From Streptomyces pluripotens (lineage in GTDB: Bacteria; Actinomycetota; Actinomycetes; Streptomycetales; Streptomycetaceae): DNA of 64,000 bases. How positions within the stretch are numbered: position 1 is the first letter of the stretch; every line of letters begins with the position of its first letter. The translations under genes were made by a program, and so were the position numbers. Location of the stretch: contig NZ_CP021080.1 of assembly GCF_000802245.2 (NCBI RefSeq), positions 6,820,001-6,884,000 on the forward strand, in the 5' to 3' direction. The notes under the pieces were generated by a model. It had not been told where the DNA came from, searched no databases, and saw nothing but the letters and a program-made list of their open reading frames with translations. Shown piece after piece: positions 9,112 to 18,076 of this stretch.

Positions 9112-9127
9112 AAGGACGTTCGGCCCT
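9112..9127. promoter_or_regulatory. Candidate dormancy-regulator box 1
   Basis: AAGGAC-GTTC-GGCCCT lies 108 bp before the start of the DoxX-like gene. It fits the RGGMC-N4-GGNCC pattern shared with five other intergenic sites of this island. The left half deviates (AAGGAC for AGGGMC). It resembles the general form of the mycobacterial DosR box (GGGAC, four bases, GTCCC), but binding is inferred. Confidence 0.35.
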
Positions 9128-9235
9128 GGGAGCCGGGTCTGCCGACCCCCTGCCCGGGGGGCGGAGCTGCGGGAGATTGACAGCGCAACGAAAGCGCGAG
9201 GTACTCCTGACACTCCCTCGGAAGGGATGAGCATC

Positions 9236-9865
9236 ATGGCCGTGCACAACCACTCCCACCGGCACCTGGGCGTCCGTCTGCCGTTCGCGCGCCGGTCCGG
9301 AACAGTCTCCGGGCCCGCTGCGGCGACCTCCGAAGCGACTGCGGCAGCTACGGCCGGCGGGTACGCCCTGGCCGGACTGCGGCTGCTGCTCGGGTTCGTT
9401 TTCCTGTGGGCGTTCCTCGACAAGACCTTCGGCCTCGGCTACGCCACCCCCTCGGGCAAGGGATGGCTCGACGGTGGCTCACCCACGAAGGGGTTCCTCG
9501 GCTCAGTGGCTGCCGGTCCGATGGAGTCGACCTACCATGCGTGGGCCGGCGAGGCCTGGGCCGACTGGCTGTTCATGCTCGGTCTGCTCGGCATGGGTGT
9601 CGCGCTGATCGCAGGCGTCGGCGTGCGCATCGCCGCGGCGTCCGGGACCGTGATGATGGCGCTGATGTGGCTGGCGGAGTGGCCGCCGGCGAAGCACCTT
9701 TCCGATGGTTCACGCAGTATGTCGACGAACCCCTTCGCCGACTACCATGTCATCTACGCCATTGCCCTGATCGCCGTGGCAGCCGCGGGGGCCGGGGCCA
9801 CCTGGGGGCTGGGCCGGATGTGGGCACGGCTGCCGTTCGTGAGCCGCAACCGCTGGTTGCAGTGA
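9236..9865 (+). CDS. DoxX-like membrane protein
   Basis: 209 residues from the ATG at 9236, with GGAAGG ten bases upstream; an ATG at 9227 is possible but too close to that site. There are four membrane helices (about 45-65, 100-122, 125-148, 165-185). The GLRLLLGFVFLWAFLDKTFGLGY opening is typical of the DoxX-like proteins that accompany actinobacterial hypoxia and dormancy genes. DoxX family members are thought to act in membrane redox processes; the exact reaction is unknown. It is the first gene of the island, just before the response regulator and separated from it by two strong hairpins. Confidence 0.75.
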   Translation: MAVHNHSHRHLGVRLPFARRSGTVSGPAAATSEATAAATAGGYALAGLRLLLGFVFLWAFLDKTFGLGYATPSGKGWLDGGSPTKGFLGSVAAGPMESTYHAWAGEAWADWLFMLGLLGMGVALIAGVGVRIAAASGTVMMALMWLAEWPPAKHLSDGSRSMSTNPFADYHVIYAIALIAVAAAGAGATWGLGRMWARLPFVSRNRWLQ

Positions 9866-9874
9866 CGGCCGACC

Positions 9875-9933
9875 GGTTTTGATGCCCGGGGGCACCACCG
9901 CGCAGCGCGGTGGTGCCCCCGGGCATCAAAACC
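9875..9933. terminator. Perfect 28-bp hairpin, bidirectional terminator-like
   Basis: Left arm 9875-9902 and right arm 9906-9933 are perfect reverse complements with a 3-base loop. The outer ends are GGTTTT and AAAACC, so either strand ends the stem in U residues. It lies 10 bp after the DoxX-like stop and fits an intrinsic terminator. The length and perfection are unusual for the window; a second 28-bp hairpin lies at 32701-32761. Confidence 0.75.
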
Positions 9934-9935
9934 GC

Positions 9936-9965
9936 GGTGACCAGGGCCGACCGGCCCTGGTCACC
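9936..9965. promoter_or_regulatory. 13-bp-arm palindrome holding candidate dormancy-regulator box 2
   Basis: Arms 9936-9948 and 9953-9965 are perfect with a 4-base centre. The core AGGGCC-GACC-GGCCCT (9943-9958) is the most symmetric example of the RGGMC-N4-GGNCC motif in the island. It is centred about 100 bp before the response-regulator start, so it may be an autoregulatory operator; as RNA it could also fold as a second hairpin. Confidence 0.5.
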
Positions 9966-10050
9966 GGTTCCGGCGTCCGGGAGGATCCCACCGGGAACCG
10001 AACAACACGACACCGAAGACATGAAGCGAACACAGGACGAGGAGCGATCG

Positions 10051-10743
10051 ATGGCAGAGCGTGAGCAGGACGGCGGCCCCGGAACCCCCATCCGGGTCTT
10101 CCTCCTCGACGACCACGAGGTGGTACGGCGTGGAGTGCACGACCTGCTGAACGACGAGGCGGACATCACGGTCGTCGGTGAAGCGGCCACTGTCGAGCAG
10201 GCCCTGGTCCGCGTCCCCGCGCTGCGCCCGGACGTGGCGGTGCTCGACGTCCGCCTCCCGGACGGCGACGGTGTGAGCGTCTGCCGGGAACTGCGCTCGC
10301 GCCTGCCGGAACTGGCCTGTCTGATGCTGACCTCGTTCGACGACGAGGAGGCGCTGCTCGACTCGATCATGGCGGGGGCGTCCGGTTACGTGTTGAAGCA
10401 GATCCAGGGCTCGGACCTGGTGTCGGCGGTGCGCACGGTCGCGCGCGGGCAGTCGCTGCTGGACCCGAGCGCCACCACCAAGCTCATGGCCAGGCTGCGG
10501 GGCGGGCAGCAGGAGGAAGTCCCGGACGCGTTGCCCGGTCTGACCGACCGCGAACGGGAGATCCTCGCCCTAATCGGTGAGGGCCTCACCAACCGCCAGA
10601 TCGGCCAGCGGTTGTACCTTGCCGAGAAGACGGTGAAGAACCACATCTCCCGCCTGCTGGCCAAGCTGGGCGTCGAGCGCCGTATCCAGGCGGCCGTCAT
10701 CGCCACCCAGGCCCAGGACAGGATGCGCGCCGAAGCTCGCTGA
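10051..10743 (+). CDS. osdR: NarL/LuxR-family response regulator, DevR/OsdR type
   Basis: 230 residues. The ATG at 10051 is chosen because GAGGAG lies six bases before it; an in-frame ATG at 10021 would bypass that site. The receiver domain has acidic Asp20-Asp21, phosphoacceptor Asp66 ([11 protein letters not shown]) and the conserved Lys in YVLKQIQG. The LuxR HTH ([25 protein letters not shown], then [16 protein letters not shown]) is at about 160-222. The YVLKQI and [13 protein letters not shown] segments are close to mycobacterial DevR/DosR. With the two-GAF kinase downstream it should form the hypoxia or redox two-component system described as OsdR-OsdK in S. coelicolor. The gene name rests on that resemblance and context. 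Confidence 0.8.
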   Translation: MAEREQDGGPGTPIRVFLLDDHEVVRRGVHDLLNDEADITVVGEAATVEQALVRVPALRPDVAVLDVRLPDGDGVSVCRELRSRLPELACLMLTSFDDEEALLDSIMAGASGYVLKQIQGSDLVSAVRTVARGQSLLDPSATTKLMARLRGGQQEEVPDALPGLTDREREILALIGEGLTNRQIGQRLYLAEKTVKNHISRLLAKLGVERRIQAAVIATQAQDRMRAEAR

Positions 10744-11089
10744 TGTCACCGTTCAGGTGCGGTTGTGCTCCCGGTCCTGGTACCGGACCGGACGCCACGG
10801 CTGGAGCCTTTCCGTACTCCGTACTCCGCGCCCGGCGGCGGGGGCCGCTGATCGCCGGAATCCGGCAACGAGTCGCGCTCGTGTGGATGGTCGGGTCCGG
10901 GCTGCTGCCCGGGCACCTTCTGGCGGCGGTGGGTGCTCTGCGCGACGCCGTGTCCGGTAGAGGGGCGCACGGGCGCGTTTCCACGCCGTCGGCCGTCGTG
11001 ATTCCGCATCGCCTCCTTGCCAGGCCCGCTACCGTGACTGGCGAGCGGGGACGGCTGCAGGCAAGCTCGGGGGCTGGGGAGGATCGACG
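10744..11089. other. Intergenic region between response regulator and sensor kinase
   Basis: 346 bp without a convincing gene. A short direct repeat CCGTACTCCGTACTCCG lies near 10818. GGGGAGG at about 11076-11082 is the ribosome site of the kinase. No clear terminator is seen, so read-through from the regulator is possible. Confidence 0.5.
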
Positions 11090-12829
11090 GTGGAAAGCGC
11101 CGGGGAGGCTCGGGAAGCCCGGGTACGGCTGCCTCAGCTACGACTGGACGAGTTGCTCGGGGAACTACAGGCCCGGCTGGACGCGGCCCGCGGTACCCGC
11201 GACCGGGTGCACAGCCTCCTGGAAGCGGTGCTCTCCGTCGGCCGGGAGCTGGACCTTGAACAGGCGCTGCGTCGCATCGTGGAGGCCGCGGCGGCCCTGG
11301 TCGACGCGGAATACGCGGCACTCGGTGTCATTGGATCCGACGGCAAGCGCCTGTCGGCGTTCATCACAGCCGGGGTCGACGAGGAGGAGATCGCTCAGAT
11401 CGGTCCCTTTCCGGAGGGACACGGCATCCTCGGTGAGCTGATCCGCCATCCGGAGCCGCTGCGCCTGGCCAAGCTCTCGGAGCACGCCTCGTCCTACGGT
11501 TTCCCGGCGCACCATCCGCCCATGAACTCCTTTCTCGGTGTCCCCATCCGGGTGCGGGACCAGATCTTCGGCAACCTGTACCTCACCGAGAAGCGCGGTG
11601 GGCAGCAGTTCGACGAGGACGATGAGGCGGTGCTGTCGACGCTGGCCGTGGCGGCGGGAGTGGCTATCGACAACGCCCGCCTGTACGAGGAGTCCCTGCT
11701 GCGGGAGCGATGGCTGAAGGCCATCGCGGAGATCACCAGCAGTCTCATGTCCGGCGTCGGGCAGCAGGAGGTCCTCGGGCTGATCGCCGAACGGGCGCGG
11801 CAGATCACCGGGGCGGCCCTCGCTGCGGTGGCGATTCCGATGAAGGGCACGGACACACTCACCGTTGAGCTGGCCATGGGCCAGGGTGCCGAGATGCACC
11901 AGGGACTGGTGCTGCCGGTGGACGGCACCCTCACGGGACGGGCCTTCGCCCTGGGCGCCCCGGTGAGCAGCCCGGACGTCGCACACGACGAGCGGATTTC
12001 GGCCGGACCGCCGCGGTTCGTCGGCCTGGGCCCGGCCGTGGCCGTTCCCCTCGGTTTGGGGAAACAAGCCCGCGGTGTGGTCCTGCTGGCCAGGGGATCG
12101 GGTGCGAGTGACTTCTCCGAGAAGGAGACCGAACCGCTGATGGCGTTCGCGGCGCAGGCCGCCGTCACCATGGAACTAGCCGAGCGTCGTCGGGACGCCG
12201 AACAGATCGCCCTGCTGGAGGACCGCGACCGTATCGCCCGTGACCTGCACGATCTCGCGATTCAACGGCTGTTCGCCACCGGCATGACGCTGCAGAGCGC
12301 AGGCCGGTTCATCCAGCACGCCGAGGCCTCTGAGCGGGTGCTGCGCGCCGTGGACGACCTCGACGCCACCATCAAGATCATCAGATCGACCATCTTCGGC
12401 CTGCGTACCCGCGACGATGACGCGCCCGGACTGCGGGCCCGGGCGGTGCGCACTGTCGGAGAGGCGGCGCCGCTCCTGGGCTTCGCGCCCAGCATGCGCA
12501 TGGAGGGCCTGCTCGACACCCATGTGCCCAGGGAGACGACCGACGACGTGATCGCGGTGCTCTCCGAGTCCCTCACCAACGTCGCACGGCACGCGCACGC
12601 CGGCCGGGCGGAGGTGCTGCTGGAGACCGACGGCCGTGAGCTGCGGCTCACGGTCACCGACGACGGCGTCGGCATCCCCCTTCAGGGCCGCCGCAGCGGG
12701 CTGGACAACATGTTGCAGCGGGCGCGGAAGCTGGGCGGGGACATGGAGATCACCGTGCCGCAGGGCGGGGGTTCCCAACTGGCGTGGCACGTGCCCGTGC
12801 GGGAGGTGACGGCCCCCCGGGAGCGGTGA
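11090..12829 (+). CDS. osdK: Two-GAF sensor histidine kinase, DevS/OsdK type
   Basis: 579 residues from a GTG with GGGAGG seven bases upstream. Order: coiled N-terminus, GAF-A (about 55-200), GAF-B (about 215-365), HisKA_3 dimerisation domain with phospho-acceptor His387 in DRIARDLHDLAIQRLF, and HATPase_c (about 490-575) with ESLTNVARHAHA and DDGVGI. GAF-A contains PAHHPPM (His141/His142) before FLGVPIRVRD, matching the segment that supplies the heme-ligand histidine in mycobacterial DevS. A heme-based O2/NO/redox sensor is therefore likely (inference from the family). The partner regulator lies just upstream. Confidence 0.85.
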   Translation: MESAGEAREARVRLPQLRLDELLGELQARLDAARGTRDRVHSLLEAVLSVGRELDLEQALRRIVEAAAALVDAEYAALGVIGSDGKRLSAFITAGVDEEEIAQIGPFPEGHGILGELIRHPEPLRLAKLSEHASSYGFPAHHPPMNSFLGVPIRVRDQIFGNLYLTEKRGGQQFDEDDEAVLSTLAVAAGVAIDNARLYEESLLRERWLKAIAEITSSLMSGVGQQEVLGLIAERARQITGAALAAVAIPMKGTDTLTVELAMGQGAEMHQGLVLPVDGTLTGRAFALGAPVSSPDVAHDERISAGPPRFVGLGPAVAVPLGLGKQARGVVLLARGSGASDFSEKETEPLMAFAAQAAVTMELAERRRDAEQIALLEDRDRIARDLHDLAIQRLFATGMTLQSAGRFIQHAEASERVLRAVDDLDATIKIIRSTIFGLRTRDDDAPGLRARAVRTVGEAAPLLGFAPSMRMEGLLDTHVPRETTDDVIAVLSESLTNVARHAHAGRAEVLLETDGRELRLTVTDDGVGIPLQGRRSGLDNMLQRARKLGGDMEITVPQGGGSQLAWHVPVREVTAPRER

Positions 12830-13003
12830 CGGCTCCGCGATGGGCTGCGCCGCCTCCGGCCCACGCACCAAGAGCCGACGGCCCCGCAGGTCCCTTCGGA
12901 GGCCGACCGAGCCGACCTGCCCGTACTCCGCCAGCGCGGGTCCTTCTCCCCCAGTCTCCGCTCTCCCGTTCTCGGCACCGGCGTAGGTCCTTCGGGTCTC
13001 CCC

Positions 13004-13020
13004 AGGGACCTGCGGACCCT
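13004..13020. promoter_or_regulatory. Candidate dormancy-regulator box 3
   Basis: AGGGAC-CTGC-GGACCCT lies 58 bp before the start of the universal stress protein gene at 13079. It matches RGGMC-N4-GGNCC. The right half (GGACC) is not a perfect complement of the left. Confidence 0.35.
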
Positions 13021-13078
13021 GTCCGACGGCGGCCACAGGCGTGAGGCTGAGAGCTCCGACAAACAGGAGGTGGACGCC

Positions 13079-14023
13079 ATGTCCCGCACCGTCACCGTGG
13101 GTCTCGACGGCTCCCCCGAAAGCCGGGCCGCTGCCGAGTGGGCTGCCCGCGAGGCACGGCTGCGAGATCTGTCACTGTGCCTGGTGCACGTGTGGGAGCC
13201 GGTGCCTGCGCCCGTGACGCAGACGCCGCTGCTGGGCGCGGAACCGAACCAGCGCCGGCACGAGCGCAGCGAGACGACGGGCGCCCCGGCCGAAGGCTGG
13301 GGGGACGTCCTGGGCGAGACGGCGGCGGGGCTGAGGCTGCGCCATCCCGGTCTGGAGGTGCTCACCGAGCAGCGGAACGGCAGCCCCGGTGACGAACTCG
13401 CGGCGGCAGCCGGGGAAGCCGAACTACTGGCGCTGGGCTCCCGGGGCCTGAGCGGCATCGGCGGCTTCCTCGTCGGCTCCGTGGGGCTCTCGGTGGTCGC
13501 GCACGCCCGGCGGCCGGTCGTCCTGGTACGAGCCGGAGAGCAGGCCGCGGACGAGCACGAATCGGACCCGGTCGGCATCCCGTCCGCGGCGACGGCCTAC
13601 CGTCCGGTCGTGGTCGGAGTGGACACCGCCGCCCCGGACGACACCGTCCTCGCCTTCGCCTTCGATGAGGCCGCCCGGCGCGGGACGACCGTGCGGGCCG
13701 TGCACGCCTGGAGCCTGCCGATGTACTACGGCTACGGACTCGCCGCCGACCCCACGTACGACCAGGAGCTCTCCGGGCAGGAAGAGGCTGCACTGACCGA
13801 AGTGCTGCGCCCGTGGCGGAAGAAGTACCCCTCCGTCGAGGTCGTCGAGGAGTGCGGCCCCGCAAGCGCGTCGGTTCGCCTGGTGGACGCCGCGCTCACC
13901 GCGTCCTTGGTCGTCGTGGGGCGCCGCGAGCGGCCGGGCCCGTTCGGCGCGCACATCGGTCCGGTCACGCACGCCGTCCTGCACCACGCCACCACGCCCG
14001 TCGCCGTCGTCCCGCACGACTGA
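13079..14023 (+). CDS. Tandem universal stress protein
   Basis: 314 residues. The ATG at 13079 is chosen because AGGAGG ends at 13070 and would overlap the earlier GTG. There are two Usp domains. The first (about 1-155) has the ATP-binding pattern G-x2-G-x9-G-S in GSRGLSGIGGFLVGSVG; the second (about 168-314) has GRRERPGPFGAHIGP, a degenerate version. Tandem Usp proteins are hallmark members of DosR-type regulons and act in the cytosol in dormancy and energy stress. It converges on the PPK2 gene with 33 bp between. Confidence 0.85.
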   Translation: MSRTVTVGLDGSPESRAAAEWAAREARLRDLSLCLVHVWEPVPAPVTQTPLLGAEPNQRRHERSETTGAPAEGWGDVLGETAAGLRLRHPGLEVLTEQRNGSPGDELAAAAGEAELLALGSRGLSGIGGFLVGSVGLSVVAHARRPVVLVRAGEQAADEHESDPVGIPSAATAYRPVVVGVDTAAPDDTVLAFAFDEAARRGTTVRAVHAWSLPMYYGYGLAADPTYDQELSGQEEAALTEVLRPWRKKYPSVEVVEECGPASASVRLVDAALTASLVVVGRRERPGPFGAHIGPVTHAVLHHATTPVAVVPHD

Positions 14024-14056
14024 CCCCGCGCCCCACGCACGGACAGCGGGGTGGGC

Positions 14057-14869
14057 TCACAGGTCCGCCGTGTGGTCGGGGACGTACGTCTGCAGGTCAC
14101 GCGGCGGCCGTTCGTAGCCGGTGGACGACGGACGCTCGGGGAGCTCCAACACCGGTGGCGGCACCTCGTGGTAGGGGACGGACGCCAGCAGATGGGCCAT
14201 CATGTTCAGCCGGGCCCGCCGCTTGTCGTCGCTCTCGACGACGTACCAGGGTGCCTCCACGATGTCGGTGTGCACCATCATCTCGTCCTTGGCCCGCGAG
14301 TACGCCTCCCAGCGTGTGATGGACTCCAGGTCCATGGGCGACAGCTTCCAGCGCCGCAGCGGGTCCTCCAGGCGGCGCCGGAACCGTTCCAACTGCACGG
14401 CGTCACTCACCGAGAACCAGTACTTGCGCAGCAGGATCCCGTCCTCGACGAGCATCCGCTCGAAGATCGGGCACTGGCGCAGAAACCGCTGGTGTTCTTC
14501 CCTGGTGCAGAAACCCATGACGCGCTCGACGCCGGCCCGGTTGTACCAGGACCGGTCGAAGAGCACGATCTCCCCGGCGGCCGGCAGATGCTCCACGTAG
14601 CGCTGGAAGTACCACTGGGTGCGCTGGCGCTCCGTCGGCTTGGGCAGCGCCGCGATCCGGGCGATTCGAGGGTTGAGGTGCTGGGTGATCCGCTGGATCG
14701 TTCCGCCCTTGCCGGCCGCGTCCCGCCCTTCGAACACGATCACCAACCTGACGCCCTGCGCCCGCACCCACTCCTCCAGCTTCACCAACTCAGTCTGCAG
14801 ACGCAGCAGTTCCGCCTCATAGGTCTTGCGCGGCAGCTCCGCCGCCTTCTTGTCCGCCATGCGGCCCAT
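14057..14869 (-). CDS. ppk2: Polyphosphate kinase 2 family protein
   Basis: 270 residues from the ATG at 14869; a second ATG three codons inside (14860) has better spacing to GAGGAG and may be used instead. Walker A is GRDAAGKGG (residues 48-56), Walker B and lid are FDRSWYNRAGVERVMGF, and the family hallmark KYWFSVSD follows. The single-domain length of about 270 matches class I PPK2, which phosphorylates ADP or GDP from polyphosphate. Within the island it would regenerate nucleotides during energy limitation. The gene is followed on the opposite strand by the stress protein and preceded 89 bp upstream by the nitroreductase. Confidence 0.85.
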   Translation of the reverse strand: MGRMADKKAAELPRKTYEAELLRLQTELVKLEEWVRAQGVRLVIVFEGRDAAGKGGTIQRITQHLNPRIARIAALPKPTERQRTQWYFQRYVEHLPAAGEIVLFDRSWYNRAGVERVMGFCTREEHQRFLRQCPIFERMLVEDGILLRKYWFSVSDAVQLERFRRRLEDPLRRWKLSPMDLESITRWEAYSRAKDEMMVHTDIVEAPWYVVESDDKRRARLNMMAHLLASVPYHEVPPPVLELPERPSSTGYERPPRDLQTYVPDHTADL

Positions 14870-14958
14870 TCTCTCCTCAGTCCGGTGCCGGGGTCGGTGA
14901 CGGGGGCCGCACCGGTGTGTGTCCCCCTGCTGGCCACCCCGCGCAACGGCCCGTGCCG

Positions 14959-15957
14959 TTAGGGAAGTCCGTCGTCGTCCGCGGTCGCCAGGAAGAGGTG
15001 CGGTGTGCGGCGCGGTGTCGCGGGCCCCTCGGGCCCGTACCCCAGGCGGACGATCATCTGCACGTGGCCGTAGGGAGCATCCGGCGCCCGCAGGAGACTG
15101 CGCAGGTCGGGCCATTCCAGCGCCTGATGCAGCAATGAGGTCCGTAGGCCGTGCACCGTCGCCAGCAGGAGAACACGTTCGAGTGCCTGCCCGGCACGAA
15201 GCCAGTCGGCGCGGTGGTCGTGGGTGGTGCTGAGCGCCACCAACATGGGGTGGCGTTCGAAGGGCAGCGACGGTAGCCGGTCCGGCTGGCGCAGCGCGCA
15301 GAAGTCACGTACCGGCACGTGTTCGCCGGCGTCCCGCGGACCGAAGGCCCGTGCAGGGATGCCGGTGTCCCGGCCGCCTTCGCCGCCGGTCCAGCGGCGG
15401 CTCTCGGCGGCGCGGTCGGGATCCGTGTGGTTGCGGTGTTCGGCGAGCCCGCTCAGCCGCAGGAGGCGGGCCGTCTCGTCCTCGCCAGCCACCGTGAGCC
15501 GGGCGCCTTCGGCGTGACCGGCGTCGGCGAGTTCGGCCAGGACGGCAAGGGGCACCGCCCGCTCCGTGAAGGGCATCCGGCTGCTGTGCCGGCGGGGGAT
15601 GGCGTCGTAAAGGTCGGCCTCACGGGCATCCCGTGGCCCGCCCCGGCCCTGCAGACGCACGGCGACCAGCAGGGTCGGGTCGCGAGGGTCGGGCAGCAGC
15701 CGGGAGACCGGTGTCCAGCCGAGCCGGCCCGCCGCGACACGCAGGTTCAGCAGCGCTGCGCCCGCCGCGATGTGCACCGCCCGGCCGTACGGGTCCTCCT
15801 GGGGCAGCGAGCGTTCGGGCACGGCCCGGATCTCCACGGTCGAGGAACCGGCGTCCAGACGGAAGCGCCACGGCTGGGTGTTGTGCATCGACGGGGCTGC
15901 CACGGCCGCCGCGAGCAGTTTCTCCAGGGCCGATGTGTCCAGAGTCGTGGAAGACAT
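14959..15957 (-). CDS. Acg-like nitroreductase family protein
   Basis: 332 residues from the ATG at 15957, with AAAGAGG about five bases upstream. The segments AAAVAAPSMHNTQPWRFR near the N-terminus and RHSSRMPFTERAVP in the middle are the FMN-site signatures of the Acg/Rv2032 branch of the nitroreductase fold, a duplicated fold that lacks part of the normal dimer swap. Acg and relatives belong to DosR regulons and may sequester flavin rather than reduce nitro compounds. Its position next to ppk2 and hsp20 fits such a regulon. Confidence 0.8.
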   Translation of the reverse strand: MSSTTLDTSALEKLLAAAVAAPSMHNTQPWRFRLDAGSSTVEIRAVPERSLPQEDPYGRAVHIAAGAALLNLRVAAGRLGWTPVSRLLPDPRDPTLLVAVRLQGRGGPRDAREADLYDAIPRRHSSRMPFTERAVPLAVLAELADAGHAEGARLTVAGEDETARLLRLSGLAEHRNHTDPDRAAESRRWTGGEGGRDTGIPARAFGPRDAGEHVPVRDFCALRQPDRLPSLPFERHPMLVALSTTHDHRADWLRAGQALERVLLLATVHGLRTSLLHQALEWPDLRSLLRAPDAPYGHVQMIVRLGYGPEGPATPRRTPHLFLATADDDGLP

Positions 15958-16275
15958 GGGGGCCTCTTTCCGGACGATGCCCGGCGGACGGGCGACTGGC
16001 CCCAGCCTGACGGGGGCCGGACGTGGTGCGAAGGGGCCATCCGACTCTGCCAGGGGACCGACCGTCGGCCGTCTGGACCCCCGGCCAGGCCGTCCCGGGC
16101 ACGCGACCACGTGGGGCGGCGGCCGGGAGGTCCCGACAGGCCCCCTACCGGGGCCTGTCGGCCCCACGCGCGCGCGGTGCCGGCACGGCACGCTGGAAGG
16201 GCGAAGGGGAGGAGGAGAGACGTGCAGAGACGGGGAGAGACGAGGACAGGGAGAAGAGGAGGGAGAGAGGTGGCG
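15958..16275. promoter_or_regulatory. Divergent promoter region of nitroreductase and Hsp20 with a palindrome and purine-rich leader
   Basis: 318 bp between divergent genes. A perfect 12-bp-arm palindrome (16133-16144 and 16150-16161, CCGACAGGCCCC and its complement) sits near the middle and may be an operator. The last 80 bases before hsp20 (about 16195-16275) are almost entirely G/A on the coding strand and supply the GAGAGG ribosome site. No heat-shock CIRCE or HspR-type repeat was recognised. Confidence 0.5.
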
Positions 16276-16701
16276 ATGATGAGCGGAATGATCGAACGCC
16301 TGCCCGGTTGGCCCGCGCTTCCGGACCTGTTCGGCTGGGTGGAGACCGGTTTTCCCGGTGGACACACGGTGCCCGGCACCCACCCGATCCGGATCGAGGA
16401 GCACTTGGGTGACAGCACCTACGTGCTGCGGGCCGAGCTCCCGGGCGTCGACCCTGCGAAGGACGTCGAGATCAGCGTCACGGAGGGTGTCCTGGTGCTG
16501 CGTGCGCAGCGGACCTCACAGACCGCCGCAGAGCACCGCACCGAGTTCCGCTACGGCACGTTCCTACGCTCCGTCAGGCTGCCGGCCGGGGCGAAGGGCG
16601 AGGAAGCGACCGCCGAGTACAAGGACGGTGTGTTGACGATCACGGTTCCGGTTCCGGAGGAGAAGACGGACACCAGGACCATCCCCGTGCGCCACGTCTG
16701 A
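16276..16701 (+). CDS. Hsp20 / alpha-crystallin family small heat shock protein
   Basis: 141 residues; start at the first of two adjacent ATGs (16276, 16279), with GAGAGG five bases upstream. The alpha-crystallin domain runs from about residue 40 to the end: RIEEHLGDSTYVLRAELPGVD, then the A-x-x-x-n-G-V-L motif as YKDGVLTITVPV. It ends in a short tail without an obvious I-x-I. These are ATP-independent holdase chaperones in the cytosol. Similar Hsp20/Acr proteins are core members of DosR regulons, which fits the neighbours. A terminator-like hairpin follows. Confidence 0.9.
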   Translation: MMSGMIERLPGWPALPDLFGWVETGFPGGHTVPGTHPIRIEEHLGDSTYVLRAELPGVDPAKDVEISVTEGVLVLRAQRTSQTAAEHRTEFRYGTFLRSVRLPAGAKGEEATAEYKDGVLTITVPVPEEKTDTRTIPVRHV

Positions 16702-16730
16702 GTACTGCGGACGTGTCCCGCACCCACAGT

Positions 16731-16759
16731 GCGCGGCCGGGAATCCGTCCCGGCCGCGC
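16731..16759 (+). terminator. Hairpin after hsp20
   Basis: Arms 16731-16742 and 16748-16759 (GCGCGGCCGGGA and complement) are perfect with a five-base loop, 30 bp after the hsp20 stop. There is no U tract, as is common for Streptomyces terminators. Confidence 0.65.
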
Positions 16760-16932
16760 ATTCGCGTGTTCGCCGGCCCCGGGGTCCCCGTCCTGGTGTC
16801 CTCTCAATCGGCACACGCCCAGGAGCGGGGCAGACGAGAGTGCCGCTCCCCGGAAGGAAGCAGCGCCCCATGCCCGTCCGGCGGCTAGTGCCGGGCGTCG
16901 CGACGGGGCGAACGTTGCCTGGTGCGGCACTA

Positions 16933-16953
16933 ATGTCCTGAGTCTCGGAAGAG
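16933..16953. repeat. Left terminal inverted repeat of the IS630 element
   Basis: The core TGTCCTGAGTCTCGGAAGAG matches the right end at 16 of 20 positions. It lies directly inside the flanking TA. Confidence 0.75.
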
Positions 16954-16961
16954 GTGCATAT

Positions 16962-18055
16962 CTAGGGTTTGGGGTTCGGTAGGCGGTTCAGGTAGCCGGC
17001 GAGGCGTTCGAAGATCTCGTCGGCGGACTTGGTCCAGGTGAACGGCTTGGGGTCCTCGTTCCAGTGGGCGTTCCAGTCGCGGATGTCCTTCTTGAGCGCC
17101 TGGACGTTCTTGTGGACGCCACGCCGTATCTGCTTGTCCGTCAGCAGGCCGAACCAGCGCTCGACCTGATTGAGCCAGGACGAGCTGGTCGGCGTGAAGT
17201 GCATGTGGAAGCACGGGTGCGCGAGCAGCCACTTCTGGATGGCAGGAGTCTTGTGGGTGGCGTAGTTGTCGCAGATCAGGTGGACGTCGAGCTCGGCGGG
17301 GACTTCCTTGTCCAGTTTCGCGAGGAACTTCTTGAACTCGGCGGCGCGGTGGCGGCGGTGCAGGGAGCCGATGACCTCGCCGGTGGCGGTGTTGAGCGCC
17401 GCGAACAAGGTGGTGACGCCTCCACGCAGATAATCGTGGGTGCGGCGCTCGGGCCTACCGGGCATCATCGGCAGCACCGGGGCCGATCGGTCCAGCGCCT
17501 GAATCTGCGACTTCTCATCGACGCAGAGCACAATGGCGCGCTCGGGCGGATCAAGGTACAGACCCACCACGTCGCGGACCTTCTCGACGAACTGCGGGTC
17601 CTTGCTCAGCTTGAAGGTGTCGACCTGGTGCGGCTTGAGGCCGAAGGTGCGCCAGATCCGCGAGACCGTCGACTGGCTCAGCCCGCTCTGCTTTGCCATC
17701 TCGCGAGTGGACCAGTGGGTGGCGCCCTTCGGCGTCGTCTCCAGAGTCCGCACGATCACGTCCTCGACCTGCTCGTCCGTCACCGTGCGGGCAGGACCCG
17801 GCCGCTTCTCGTCGGCCAGGCCCTCCAGCCGCTGGGCCGCGAACCGCTTGCGCCAAGTGGCCACCGTGGTCGGATGAATCCCAAGTTCCTTACCCACCTG
17901 CGTGTTCGACAGTGCCCGTCAGCACACGCGAGGACGATCCGACAACGCAGCGCCAGAGCCTGCGCGGACGTCGCCCGCCGCGACCAGCGCAGCAACGTCT
18001 CACGCTCGTCATCCGTCAGAACCACGTCGACCGTCGGTAGACCCACCCGCGCCAT
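16962..18055 (-). pseudogene. IS630-family transposase with frameshift
   Basis: Read from 18055, the N-terminal part (MARVGLPTVDVVLTDDERE to VLACADG) runs into the wrong frame near 17917. The rest (SNTQVGKELGIHPTTVATW onward, about 320 residues) is open in the -1 frame to 16962. A -1 shift after the GGG codon would give ADGALSNTQVGKEL, the expected family sequence. The DDE catalytic residues are visible: Asp in VLCVDEKSQ, Asp in LICDNYATHK and Glu in SSWLNQVERWF. No clear slippery heptamer is present, so a one-base deletion is more likely than programmed frameshifting. Confidence 0.8.
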
Positions 18056-18076
18056 GAGCCCAGCATATTTCTATAG

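Noticed and set aside
16870..16932. Short frame beginning MPVRRLVPGVATGRTLPG before the IS element
   Set aside because: It has a weak ribosome site and is cut by the IS; too short to call a gene, although it may be a disrupted one.
17900..17930. Programmed -1 frameshift in the IS630 transposase
   Set aside because: No slippery heptamer or strong following hairpin was found at the shift, so a simple indel is more likely.
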